Source: JAGOUU01 sp964387745 (GTDB lineage Bacteria > Pseudomonadota > Gammaproteobacteria > JAGOUU01). Taken from it: DNA of 64,000 nt. Position 1 is the first letter of the stretch. Each line of letters starts with the position of its first letter. Of this stretch, positions 18,865 through 27,092 are shown piece after piece. The position numbers and the translations under genes were made by a program. The stretch covers positions 16,305-80,304 of the forward strand of contig CAYLXL010000002.1 of the NCBI GenBank assembly GCA_964387745.1. Direction: 5' to 3'. The notes beneath the pieces were generated by a model. That model ran no database searches, was not told the origin of the DNA, and saw only the letters and a list, made by a program, of their open reading frames with translations.

Positions 18865-20037
18865 ATGTCTACCCCACTAATTAATGAAGTAAAAAATACA
18901 GGCTTAGAGGTAGGTAAAGAAGCACGTGATGCTCTGTTAGATGCTGATCGCCCTAATCCTGAAATTGATATAAGCACTAAGATCCCAGAAGAGTTAAAAG
19001 ATTTTGATTACAAATTAAACAATCACGACATAAAGCAAAAAATATATACAAATGCAGAAGCCTTGCGATCGACCCTAAAACAACTCATAGAAAAAAAACT
19101 GATTGACGAAGATAACCTGATATATAAAGAGATTCTCAAGGAATTAAATAATCTGCAAAGGTTGACGGCTCCTACTAATAAATCCAATCCACAAGAATTC
19201 AATCTACAAGAATTCATGCAAGCTTTAGATTCTTATAATAAACTTAATCGTCTACTTGAAAGTGAGATAAAGGCTGGAGAAAAAATTACTCCAACCAACC
19301 CTTTTTTTAGGTTTCTAAATTTTATTTTTGAAAGTACGGGGCGCACACGGAGATTTGGCGAAACATATAACGGTCAAGAATTAAACCCATTGTATATACC
19401 ACAAAATAGGTTTCAAAAATTTAAAAATTTAGCAAAAACTTTGCTCATAGTTACTGCATGCTTAGCAGTAGTAGCAGGATTAATTGCCTTGATGATTTTT
19501 GTACCAGCAGCTGCAGTTGTAGCAGGAATTCTTACTACAATTGGTATAGCTGCTTTGGGTTATGCTGCATTCCATTTTAGAGATAAGATGAGAGACATAT
19601 TCCGAATGATTTTCCCGAATCCTAAGAATGAGATAAATGACCTTGAAGGAGAATTAAAAACCAAATTGATATCTGGTAATGTGATAGACTTGCAAAAAGA
19701 AATAATTAACAGTGCAACCAACGCAAAAAATACCCAACCAGCTCCTACTGATGTACCTAAAACATCTGCTTTTGAGCCTACCCCCGCGCAACTTCTGCTT
19801 CAAATTGCAAAAGTAGCTGAAAATAACCCTGAGCTTGCAAAAGAGCTATTAGAACAATATAAGCTCTTGCTTAATAAAGAAATCACGACTGAGGTGCAAC
19901 AAACAGCTACTCTACGCCCTGTGACCACCATGAGAGACTCATCAAAGGACTCATCAGGTAACCTTAAAGTAGAGGACGTAGGGGATGAACATGAAGCAGA
20001 TGCATCTGATGCATCTAAAAAAAAACCCGGTGCCTAA
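18865..20037 (+). CDS. Unknown protein with central hydrophobic hairpin, effector-like
   Basis: I do not recognise this 390-residue protein. Residues 1-150 are charged and helical (many Lys/Glu/Asn, likely coiled coil). Residues about 190-240 form two adjacent membrane segments (LLIVTACLAVVAGLIALMIFV and a following Ala/Gly-rich one). The C-terminal 150 residues are hydrophilic, with a Pro-rich stretch and a charged Ser/Asp/Glu/Lys tail ending KKKPGA. There is no signal peptide. It sits between rnpB and rsmI, the interval where mraZ or nothing is expected. The soluble N- and C-parts around a membrane hairpin resemble secreted effectors of intracellular bacteria, but that is inference. Confidence 0.6.
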   Translation: MSTPLINEVKNTGLEVGKEARDALLDADRPNPEIDISTKIPEELKDFDYKLNNHDIKQKIYTNAEALRSTLKQLIEKKLIDEDNLIYKEILKELNNLQRLTAPTNKSNPQEFNLQEFMQALDSYNKLNRLLESEIKAGEKITPTNPFFRFLNFIFESTGRTRRFGETYNGQELNPLYIPQNRFQKFKNLAKTLLIVTACLAVVAGLIALMIFVPAAAVVAGILTTIGIAALGYAAFHFRDKMRDIFRMIFPNPKNEINDLEGELKTKLISGNVIDLQKEIINSATNAKNTQPAPTDVPKTSAFEPTPAQLLLQIAKVAENNPELAKELLEQYKLLLNKEITTEVQQTATLRPVTTMRDSSKDSSGNLKVEDVGDEHEADASDASKKKPGA

Positions 20038-20042
20038 GATTA

Positions 20043-20900
20043 TTATTTAGGCGATTTAAGCGCCAAATCATATACATGATTTTTTTTCAGATTATACAAT
20101 TCAGCTATAATCTTAACCGCAGATTTGGTATTAATATTTTCAGCTTTAAATAATTCTAAAGCTTTAATAATTGCTTGATCATCAAGATTGGACGTATCCT
20201 CTGGGGCTCCAGAAATAATAATCACATACTCGCCTTTAACGGCATCAAGTTTTTGTAATTCACTAAGAATATTACTCACTGAGTCTGAATACAATCGTTC
20301 ATATACTTTAGTTATTTCTTTTACGACAGCGATGTGTTTATCCGTACCATAGACCGTTTGAATATCAGTCAAACAGTCTATTAATCTATGTGGTGCTTCA
20401 TAAAGAACCACTGCGCTGGTTTTATTATAATTAGCAAACTCAGCTAAGCGCTTGGATCTTGCAACAGATTTGCTAGATAAAAAGCCAGCAAAGTAAAACT
20501 CGCGGCAATCTATACCAGAAATACTAATAGCACTCGTAACTGCTGTTGGGCCAGGAATAACTGAGACTTTAAGATTATTTTCTAACACGGCTTTGACTAT
20601 GATATAGCCAGGATCGGATATGCCAGGCATACCGGCATCTGTAATTAAAGCAATTTTTTTATCTTGCTCTAGTAGCTTAATAATCTCAGCAGTGCGCTCC
20701 TGCTCATTATGTTGATGATAAGATTTCAGCCCTGTGGTGATCCCAAAATTTTGCAATAAATAGATGCTATGCCTGGTGTCTTCTGCTAAGATTAAATCAC
20801 AGTTTTTAAGGACATCCACAGCTCGGAACGATATATCTTGTATATTGCCAATTGGTGTACCTACTATATATAAAATACCTGAATTATTGTGAGTACTCAT
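20043..20900 (-). CDS. rsmI: 16S rRNA (cytidine-1402-2'-O)-methyltransferase RsmI
   Basis: RsmI 2'-O-methylates C1402 of 16S rRNA, the same nucleotide RsmH N4-methylates. Motifs are LYIVGTPIGNIQDISFRA (N-terminal), LAEDTRHS, SYHQHNEQERT, ITDAGMPGISDPGY and VIPGPTAVTSAISISG. Length 285 matches E. coli (286). Its ATG at 20900 abuts the divergent lpoA ATG at 20901 with no base between them. Five bases separate its stop from the convergent unknown gene. Confidence 0.96.
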   Translation of the reverse strand: MSTHNNSGILYIVGTPIGNIQDISFRAVDVLKNCDLILAEDTRHSIYLLQNFGITTGLKSYHQHNEQERTAEIIKLLEQDKKIALITDAGMPGISDPGYIIVKAVLENNLKVSVIPGPTAVTSAISISGIDCREFYFAGFLSSKSVARSKRLAEFANYNKTSAVVLYEAPHRLIDCLTDIQTVYGTDKHIAVVKEITKVYERLYSDSVSNILSELQKLDAVKGEYVIIISGAPEDTSNLDDQAIIKALELFKAENINTKSAVKIIAELYNLKKNHVYDLALKSPK

Positions 20901-22526
20901 ATGAAAAACAACTTAATATATGTCTTAATTTATATTGGTTTAAATGGATTATGTTTACAAGCTGTAGCTCAAACTGACTCTACTAGCTCTGGGGCAGAAA
21001 TACAATGGTCAGAGCTTAATAATGTACAAAAGCTCATTGATGATAATAAGCTAGCTTCTGCTATTGATACTCTAGATTCAATAAATACTAAAAATCTAAA
21101 CTCTAAACAATTAGCAAAGTATCAAATGCTGAAAAGTGAGATTTACTTTAGCAATCAGGACGCAGCTCCTAAAGACAGTGACGAAGTCGTTAAAGATGAA
21201 GAAATTTATGATTTTGAAGATGCTGCACGCAATACCGATGATTTAATCAAAAAAGCTATCGAACAGCAATACAAAGAACAGACACAGAATTCACCACCAG
21301 CACCTAATGCAGTTAGTGAAAATATTAAACCAATTATTGAGTCTATACAAAAGCCCATTACCGCAACAACTCAGAAACCTGTTGAATCTGTTAAATCTAT
21401 AGAATCAACAGAAACAGCTATCATTAGAAAAATTATCCAACAGGACTTCTCTAATACTAACGTTCGATCTATAGCTGTGTTATTACCTTTTTCAGGTGCC
21501 CTAGCGACACCTGCTAAAGCTATTAAGCAAGCTATTATTACAGCTTACTATCAAGATCCTAATCAAATAAAACCGGAAATTAATTTTATTGATACGCAAA
21601 ATAAACCAGAGTTAATTGTCCAATTTTATAACGAAGCTTTGAAAAATAATCCTGATGTGATTATTGGGCCGCTAGATAAAGCTTCAGTAGAAAGTTTAAA
21701 TAAATATTTAGCTAATACATCGCATCCAACTGTTATCGCCCTAAACTATACTTCGAGCAATACCCTACCTGACAATAATTTTTTCCAGTTTGGCATATCA
21801 GCAGAAGATGAAGCGGAACAGGCAGCTAAAAAGATCTTTCATGACGGCTATCATAACAGCTTAGTCCTCGCTGACAACACAGCCTGGGGCGAGCGAGTTA
21901 GCAATGTATATCGAAGCCAATTCCAGAAAGCTGGCGGGAAAGTCTTGCGGGTTGTCAGGATTAACAACAATAGTAACTTAAAGAATTTAATCAGCAAAGT
22001 AATTGATATAGAGCAAAGTCAAAACCGCAAAAACACGTTAGAATTAGTACTAAACAAAAAAGTAGCTTTCTCACCTCGTCGTCGGCAAGATTTTGATCAT
22101 ATATTTTTAGTTACCTCGAATGTCATAGCTAAGCAAGTTAAGCCTATTTTAAAGTTTTATTATGCAGACAATCTTAAAGTTGTTTCTACTTCTAGTATCT
22201 ACGACGCTAAACTTAACAATAATATTGCTGATCTAGATGGTATTCTATTTTGTGATATACCCTGGATTATACAAAATAATAATTCAGCACAAAATACAAT
22301 GTTAGCTACTATCCACCATACTTGGCCTGATAGTATGAATAATATTCGACTATATGCTATGGGAATTGACGCCTATAATCTAACCTATAGCCTAGGCAAG
22401 TTAAAAAACTCTGGTAATACTGCTCTTGCTAGTAATACAGGTAATCTTTACTTGTCGAATTCTAATAAAATCCAACGCGGCTTAGCTTGGGCAGTAATTC
22501 AAAATGGTCAACCAAAATCTCTATAG
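20901..22526 (+). CDS. lpoA: LpoA-type penicillin-binding protein activator, apparently without a lipobox
   Basis: LpoA activates the bifunctional synthase PBP1A from the outer membrane. Residues about 190-541 match the periplasmic-binding-fold domain (RSIAVLLPFSGALATPAKAI, DVIIGPLDKASVESL, FFQFGISAEDEAEQAA, ending LYAMGIDAYNLTYSL and RGLAWAVIQNG). The N-terminal TPR-like domain is short, giving 541 residues against 678 in E. coli. The signal sequence ends in NGLC then QAVAQ. The cysteine does not fit a lipobox, while AVA-Q fits signal peptidase I, so it may be soluble. I chose ATG 20901, since GTG 20889 would overlap rsmI. Confidence 0.85.
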   Translation: MKNNLIYVLIYIGLNGLCLQAVAQTDSTSSGAEIQWSELNNVQKLIDDNKLASAIDTLDSINTKNLNSKQLAKYQMLKSEIYFSNQDAAPKDSDEVVKDEEIYDFEDAARNTDDLIKKAIEQQYKEQTQNSPPAPNAVSENIKPIIESIQKPITATTQKPVESVKSIESTETAIIRKIIQQDFSNTNVRSIAVLLPFSGALATPAKAIKQAIITAYYQDPNQIKPEINFIDTQNKPELIVQFYNEALKNNPDVIIGPLDKASVESLNKYLANTSHPTVIALNYTSSNTLPDNNFFQFGISAEDEAEQAAKKIFHDGYHNSLVLADNTAWGERVSNVYRSQFQKAGGKVLRVVRINNNSNLKNLISKVIDIEQSQNRKNTLELVLNKKVAFSPRRRQDFDHIFLVTSNVIAKQVKPILKFYYADNLKVVSTSSIYDAKLNNNIADLDGILFCDIPWIIQNNNSAQNTMLATIHHTWPDSMNNIRLYAMGIDAYNLTYSLGKLKNSGNTALASNTGNLYLSNSNKIQRGLAWAVIQNGQPKSL

Positions 22527-22558
22527 TATTTTTAAGCATATTATAGTTAGAGATAATT

Positions 22559-22966
22559 ATGAGTCGTGTTATCGGTTTTGAGCTCGAGAAGATTGCTTGT
22601 CAATATTTAATCAATCAAAATCTTGAGCTTATTAGTCGTAATTATGCGACCAAGTTCGGCGAAATAGATCTGATTATGCTAGATCATGGTATTTTAGTGT
22701 TTATCGAAGTTCGCTATCGTAAAAATATTAACTACGGCACGCCAATTGAGAGCATCAACCAAATCAAAGCCACTAAAATATTAAATTGCGCTCTGCATTT
22801 TATAAAAGCAAATAATCAATACAAAAATACTCAATATCGCTTTGATGTGGTGGCAATTTTAGGTAATATTAGCCAAATACGTCATGATTTTAATAAAAAT
22901 CACTTTGACTCCTATCTTACTTGGCATCAAAATTTTACAATAGAAGCATATGGATACTATAACTAA
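22559..22966 (+). CDS. yraN: UPF0102 family protein YraN
   Basis: This is a small 135-residue protein with the restriction-endonuclease-like fold of UPF0102. Visible motifs are GFELEKIACQYLINQNLELI and the putative active site GEIDLIMLDHGILVFIEVRYR (Glu/Asp, then Glu-x-Arg). Its function is not established in the family. It starts 32 bp after lpoA and overlaps the SIS gene by 17 bp, matching the E. coli rsmI-lpoA-yraN-diaA-dolP order. Confidence 0.93.
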   Translation: MSRVIGFELEKIACQYLINQNLELISRNYATKFGEIDLIMLDHGILVFIEVRYRKNINYGTPIESINQIKATKILNCALHFIKANNQYKNTQYRFDVVAILGNISQIRHDFNKNHFDSYLTWHQNFTIEAYGYYN

Positions 22967-23534
22967 AATAAATCAGCATTTCAGCGCATCAATACAAACC
23001 AAAATTGATTCCGCTGACAGCCTCCCAGGAGTAATTGCTGAAGCAGGCAACTATCTTGTGCAATGCTTGTTAAGTAATAATAAAATTTTAGCATGTGGCA
23101 ATGGAGGATCTGCCTGTGATGCCCTTCACTTCTCATCAGAATTGTTAAACCGCTATCAAAAAGAACGTCCAAGTTTACCAGCAATCGCCCTAACAGCTGA
23201 TACTGCGACCATTACAGCTATTGCTAATGATTATGAGTACAATCAGGTTTTTGCTAAACAAATAAGAGGGTTAGGTCAAGAGAATGATATTCTACTAGCG
23301 ATTACTACTAGTGGTAATTCAGCTAATATTACTAATGCTGTGACAACAGCCCATGAACGCCATATGAGAGTCATTGCTTTAACGGGCAAAGACGGCGGCA
23401 ACATCGCTAAAGTCCTAGGTCCTAATGATCTTGAGATTCGAGTACCTTCGCTCGTAACCGCACACATTCAAGAAACCCATCTTGTAATTATTCATTTATT
23501 ATGTGATATAATTGACCAACAGTTGTTTTCTTAA
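22950..23534 (+). CDS. diaA: SIS-domain protein DiaA/GmhA-like
   Basis: This is a 194-residue sugar isomerase (SIS) domain protein. It has the phosphosugar-binding motifs ACGNGGSACDALHFSSEL and AITTSGNSANITNAV, plus the C-terminal HIQETHLVIIHLLCDIID. The family contains GmhA (sedoheptulose-7-P isomerase) and DiaA (a DnaA-binding initiator factor), which are hard to separate by eye. The position after yraN and before dolP favours DiaA. If so it would promote DnaA assembly at oriC. Confidence 0.8.
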   Translation: MDTITKINQHFSASIQTKIDSADSLPGVIAEAGNYLVQCLLSNNKILACGNGGSACDALHFSSELLNRYQKERPSLPAIALTADTATITAIANDYEYNQVFAKQIRGLGQENDILLAITTSGNSANITNAVTTAHERHMRVIALTGKDGGNIAKVLGPNDLEIRVPSLVTAHIQETHLVIIHLLCDIIDQQLFS

Positions 23535-23558
23535 TTAATTACTGAACGGAGCTACCGT

Positions 23559-24239
23559 ATGAACAAACTGCCAAAAATTACAAAAATTATTAGCTTAAGC
23601 TTGATTACTTCTATAATTTTGTCAGATTTAACAGCCTGTGCTCCTCTAGTTTTAGCTAGTGCCGCCAGTGGCGTTGCCGTTTTGACCGATCGTCGAACTA
23701 CAGGCACATATGTTGAAGATAAAGCTATTGAATTGAAAGCCATGAATAAGCTAAACGAAAACCTTAACGTGGCTAAACAATCGCATGTTTCAGTACTTAG
23801 TTTTAATGAACGAGTTTTAATCACTGGCGAAGCCGCTAACGATAATATTAGAAATCAAATTGAACAAATCGTTAAAGCCCTGCCAAAAGTTAAAACTGTT
23901 TATAATGAAGTTAAAGTAAGTAAAAGCAGTAGTTTTAAAGAATCATCTTATGATTCATGGCTCAGCACTAAAGTTAAAGCGAACTTAACTTCTGATTTAC
24001 GCGTTAACCCACTGGATATCAAAGTAAGAACTACTAACAATACTGTTTATTTGATGGGCTTGGTTACACAAGAAGAAGCTGAAATAGCGACAAACATCTC
24101 TAGAAAAGTAAGTGGTGTAAACAAAGTTGTTAAATTGTTCGAATATATCCAAGACCCAACTTCAACAAATACTGATAATGAAACACAAATGGCAACTTCG
24201 AGTTCGCACGCTGTAACAAGTAATGAAACCTTCTCGTGA
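23559..24239 (+). CDS. dolP: BON-domain outer membrane lipoprotein DolP (YraP)
   Basis: This is a 226-residue lipoprotein. The signal peptide ends in the lipobox LTAC (Cys near residue 27). Two BON domains follow (about 50-115, with VSVLSFNERVLITGEA, and about 125-200, with DIKVRTTNNTVYLMGLVTQEEA). DolP maintains outer membrane integrity and modulates BAM in E. coli. A hydrophilic Thr/Ser-rich tail is added after the second BON domain. The start has a GGAG Shine-Dalgarno. Its 3' end overlaps the next gene by 17 bp. Confidence 0.92.
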   Translation: MNKLPKITKIISLSLITSIILSDLTACAPLVLASAASGVAVLTDRRTTGTYVEDKAIELKAMNKLNENLNVAKQSHVSVLSFNERVLITGEAANDNIRNQIEQIVKALPKVKTVYNEVKVSKSSSFKESSYDSWLSTKVKANLTSDLRVNPLDIKVRTTNNTVYLMGLVTQEEAEIATNISRKVSGVNKVVKLFEYIQDPTSTNTDNETQMATSSSHAVTSNETFS

Positions 24240-25635
24240 TATAAGGTTTAGCCCTCTTGATTTAGTCAAGCAGGAGCTTATTGAACTGCTTGGTGCACAA
24301 AACTGCCTTATCGATCCTGCCGATAAAATTCTCTATGGTTATGATCATAGTTGTTTATCGGCATCAGCAGACTTAGTCACCCTGCCCGACTCAACCGAGC
24401 AAGTACAAGCTATTATAAAAATTGCTAATAAATATAATTTACCTATTATTCCCCGAGGACAAGCAACCAATACGTGCGGCGCAGTCGTGCCACTTAATGG
24501 CGGAATCGTCATAACCACGCAACGCATGAATAAAATTCTCAGTATTGCATCAGACGATCGTTATGCCGTCGTGCAACCTGGAGTTATCAATGGCGTCCTA
24601 CAAGAGCATCTTAAAAACCATAGTCTTTTCTGGCCGCCAGATCCCGGAAGCAGCAAAATTTGTACGGTTGGTGGCAATATTGCGTGTAATGCAGCTGGCC
24701 CTAGTGCCGTGAAATACGGAGTTACACGAGACCATGTACTAGGATTGACTTTTGTTACCGGTAGTGGGGATATCATTAAAACTGGCTGTCATACCACAAA
24801 AAGTGTAGTCGGATATGATTTTACTAGGTTATTAATTGGCAGTCAGGGGACGCTTGGTTTTATCACGGAAGCTGTTTTAAAACTAACCCCTTTACCCAAA
24901 TTTACGCATACCATCAGGGTGACCTATCAGTCTATTGATGTAGCGACTGTAATGATTGCCAAGATCATGCAGCATGATACTCCCCCTTCTGCTCTCGAAC
25001 TACTTGACGCTAATAGCATTAAATTAATCCAAGGTGATCGCGCTCTAGAAATCCCTATTAATAGCCAAGCTTTACTTATTGTCGAATTTAATGGCCAGGA
25101 CTATACAGAAGTGCTCAATCAGGCGACAAGAGTCTTGGCATTGATTAGCGATCATAGTGACTGCCTTCATGCTGTACTAGCGACTGAACCTGCAGAAAGA
25201 GATCGAATTTGGCGAGTCAGAAAATCCTTATCGCCTAAGTTGAAGTATATTGCACCTAAGAAAATCAATGAAGATGTCGCTGTCCCCATTTCCAAACTCC
25301 CTGAATTAATTAACTATATCAATCAATTAGCTAAGCTGCATCATATTACCATTGTAAATTTTGGTCATGCCGGCAATGGCAACATACATGTTAATTTATT
25401 AATCGATCCTAGCATTTTAAAAGAAAATGAGGCAGCAAAAATTTGCCTAGAACTTATCTTCAACAAAGTTATAGAGTTAAAAGGGACTCTATCCGGTGAA
25501 CATGGCATGGGTTTGACTAAGCAACAGTATACTAGTCTAGAGTTAACCGCGGCGAATATTAACTTAATGAAACAGGTTAAAGCCGTCTTTGATCCTAATA
25601 ATTTGCTAAACCCTCAATTATTAACAAATTTATAA
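24223..25635 (+). CDS. FAD-binding oxidase, GlcD/D-lactate dehydrogenase family
   Basis: This is a 470-residue flavoprotein with an N-terminal FAD_binding_4 domain (PIIPRGQATNTCGAVVP, PPDPGSSKICTVGGNIACNAAG, KYGVTRDHVLGL). A C-terminal FAD-oxidase domain carries the metal-binding histidines in NFGHAGNGNIHVNL and LSGEHGMGLTK. The family oxidises 2-hydroxy acids such as glycolate or D-lactate. The substrate cannot be read from sequence, and there is no glcE/glcF partner next to it. It overlaps dolP and is probably translated from the same transcript. Confidence 0.88.
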   Translation: MKPSRDIRFSPLDLVKQELIELLGAQNCLIDPADKILYGYDHSCLSASADLVTLPDSTEQVQAIIKIANKYNLPIIPRGQATNTCGAVVPLNGGIVITTQRMNKILSIASDDRYAVVQPGVINGVLQEHLKNHSLFWPPDPGSSKICTVGGNIACNAAGPSAVKYGVTRDHVLGLTFVTGSGDIIKTGCHTTKSVVGYDFTRLLIGSQGTLGFITEAVLKLTPLPKFTHTIRVTYQSIDVATVMIAKIMQHDTPPSALELLDANSIKLIQGDRALEIPINSQALLIVEFNGQDYTEVLNQATRVLALISDHSDCLHAVLATEPAERDRIWRVRKSLSPKLKYIAPKKINEDVAVPISKLPELINYINQLAKLHHITIVNFGHAGNGNIHVNLLIDPSILKENEAAKICLELIFNKVIELKGTLSGEHGMGLTKQQYTSLELTAANINLMKQVKAVFDPNNLLNPQLLTNL

Positions 25636-25848
25636 TAATAAAATCATCAACTAAAATCTAGTTTTTTGAATTCTAATCATATACAATGGGGTATTAATAT
25701 TACAGAATTTATATTAGGTCGTATATAATTGTGCTCTGTGAGACTAAATCATCACCTATCGCATTTATATAGTTGACTCATATAAAATTGTCTGATCCAT
25801 AAACCAAGTTCATAAATTTATAAAATCATAAATAAGCAGAGTATCAAC

Positions 25849-26493
25849 ATGGAAAAACTAAGTTCAACACTAAAACAATTATTAACTAAAGCAAACATTA
25901 GTGAAGCTGAACTAGCTAGACGTACCGGGATCGCCCAACCCATGGTTAACCGTCTTGCTACCGGTAAAAATAGAAATCCAAAATTAGAAACATTAAAACC
26001 TATAGCTAAGTACTTTAGCGTTACTTTTAGCCAATTATTAGGTGAAGAAGATTTACCTACTGATAACAGAGCAGATCAATTCAATAACCAAAGCTTTCAA
26101 GTGCCAGTCATTGCTTGGGATGTGATGGGCCAGGCTAATACCAGCGATCTTAGTCAAAACAATAGCAGCCATATGATTGCAACCACTGCTAAAGTAAGCA
26201 GTAAAGCTTTTGCTGTTCTAATCAATAATAACGAGTTTGAGCCGCGCTTTCCTACTAATACAGTATTAACCATAGAACCTGAAGCTCAAGTTAGTGACAA
26301 TGATTTCGTTTTAGTTAAAAACTCTGACTCTAAATTAGTCCTAGGACAAATCAAATTAACTGGTAATTCAGCGGTTGTTAGTAATCTTAACAGTAACAAC
26401 AAATCAGAACTATCTTTTGATCTGAACTCAACTGATACAGCCCAGCCTAAAGTTCTTGGCGTGCTTATTCACACTAGCTACGACTTTAAATAA
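25849..26493 (+). CDS. CI-like repressor with HTH and degenerate S24 domain
   Basis: The N-terminal HTH_3 domain (residues about 5-60, ISEAELARRTGIAQPMVNRLATG) is followed by a LexA/CI C-terminal-like domain (about 85-214). In active S24 peptidases a Ser-Met pair supplies the nucleophile. Here the equivalent position reads NNNEFEPRFPTN, with Glu-Phe instead, so autocleavage is probably lost. The protein may still dimerise or sense a ligand. It is monocistronic behind a 213-bp AT-rich spacer and ends at a strong terminator. No phage genes are nearby, so a chromosomal regulatory role is likely. Confidence 0.85.
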   Translation: MEKLSSTLKQLLTKANISEAELARRTGIAQPMVNRLATGKNRNPKLETLKPIAKYFSVTFSQLLGEEDLPTDNRADQFNNQSFQVPVIAWDVMGQANTSDLSQNNSSHMIATTAKVSSKAFAVLINNNEFEPRFPTNTVLTIEPEAQVSDNDFVLVKNSDSKLVLGQIKLTGNSAVVSNLNSNNKSELSFDLNSTDTAQPKVLGVLIHTSYDFK

Positions 26494-26500
26494 TGTTATC

Positions 26501-26530
26501 ACGCCACGAGCTCTTCGTGGCGTATTTTTA
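26501..26530 (+). terminator. Rho-independent terminator after the CI-like repressor
   Basis: A 9-bp stem ACGCCACGA/TCGTGGCGT (26501-26509 with 26515-26523) and a 5-nt loop are followed by ATTTTTA. It lies 8 bp after the repressor stop codon. Confidence 0.9.
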
Positions 26531-26544
26531 CTCTTGCGAGAATC

Positions 26545-27036
26545 ATGAATAAAATATTAATGAGCGCCTGCTTATTAGGACAAAAAGTTCGATACGACGG
26601 CGGTGACTGTCAGAATAATCATTCAAGATTGCAGGGTTGGCTCGAATCAAAACGCATAGTCACTATTTGTCCAGAAATGGCTGGTGGCTTACCTACCCCT
26701 AGACCTCCCGCTGAAATACAAGGTGGAAAAACTGGTTTTCATGTATTGCAAAATACTGCAGTTGTTGCCACTAATCTTGGAGAAGATGTGACACAAGCGT
26801 TTATTGATGGCGCTCATAAAACTTTAGCGTTAGCACAAAAACACAATATTCGTGTTGCTATCTTAAAAGCTAAGAGCCCCTCTTGTGGTTCAAACTATGT
26901 TTATGATGGTACATTTTCTCGTAATCTTATTGATGGGCACGGAGTTGCTGCAGAGCTGCTTAGCCAACATGGAATAAAAATATTTGATGAACATCAAATC
27001 GACGAGGCTTTAGATTTGGCGGAATCTTTACAATAA
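26545..27036 (+). CDS. DUF523 family protein
   Basis: This is a 163-residue conserved protein of unknown function. It shows the DUF523 hallmarks: SACLLGQKVRYDGG at the N-terminus, CPEMAGGLPTPRPPAEI, and KAKSPSCGSNYVYDGTFS. The conserved cysteines (near residues 9, 44 and 113) suggest metal or Fe-S binding, but I know of no proven activity. It follows the repressor terminator, so it likely has its own promoter. Confidence 0.93.
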   Translation: MNKILMSACLLGQKVRYDGGDCQNNHSRLQGWLESKRIVTICPEMAGGLPTPRPPAEIQGGKTGFHVLQNTAVVATNLGEDVTQAFIDGAHKTLALAQKHNIRVAILKAKSPSCGSNYVYDGTFSRNLIDGHGVAAELLSQHGIKIFDEHQIDEALDLAESLQ

Positions 27037-27092
27037 TTGTGAACCTGACAAGTTTTCTGCGTAATGCCTAAGGCCAAATAGCAAACATTACA

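Noticed and set aside
20020..20060. Bidirectional terminator between the unknown gene and rsmI
   Set aside because: A 6-bp GCCTAA/TTAGGC stem is present but there is no T-run on either strand; too weak to call.
25849..26493. Remnant prophage
   Set aside because: The CI-like repressor stands alone with its own terminator. Neighbouring genes are chromosomal and no other phage gene or attachment site is visible.
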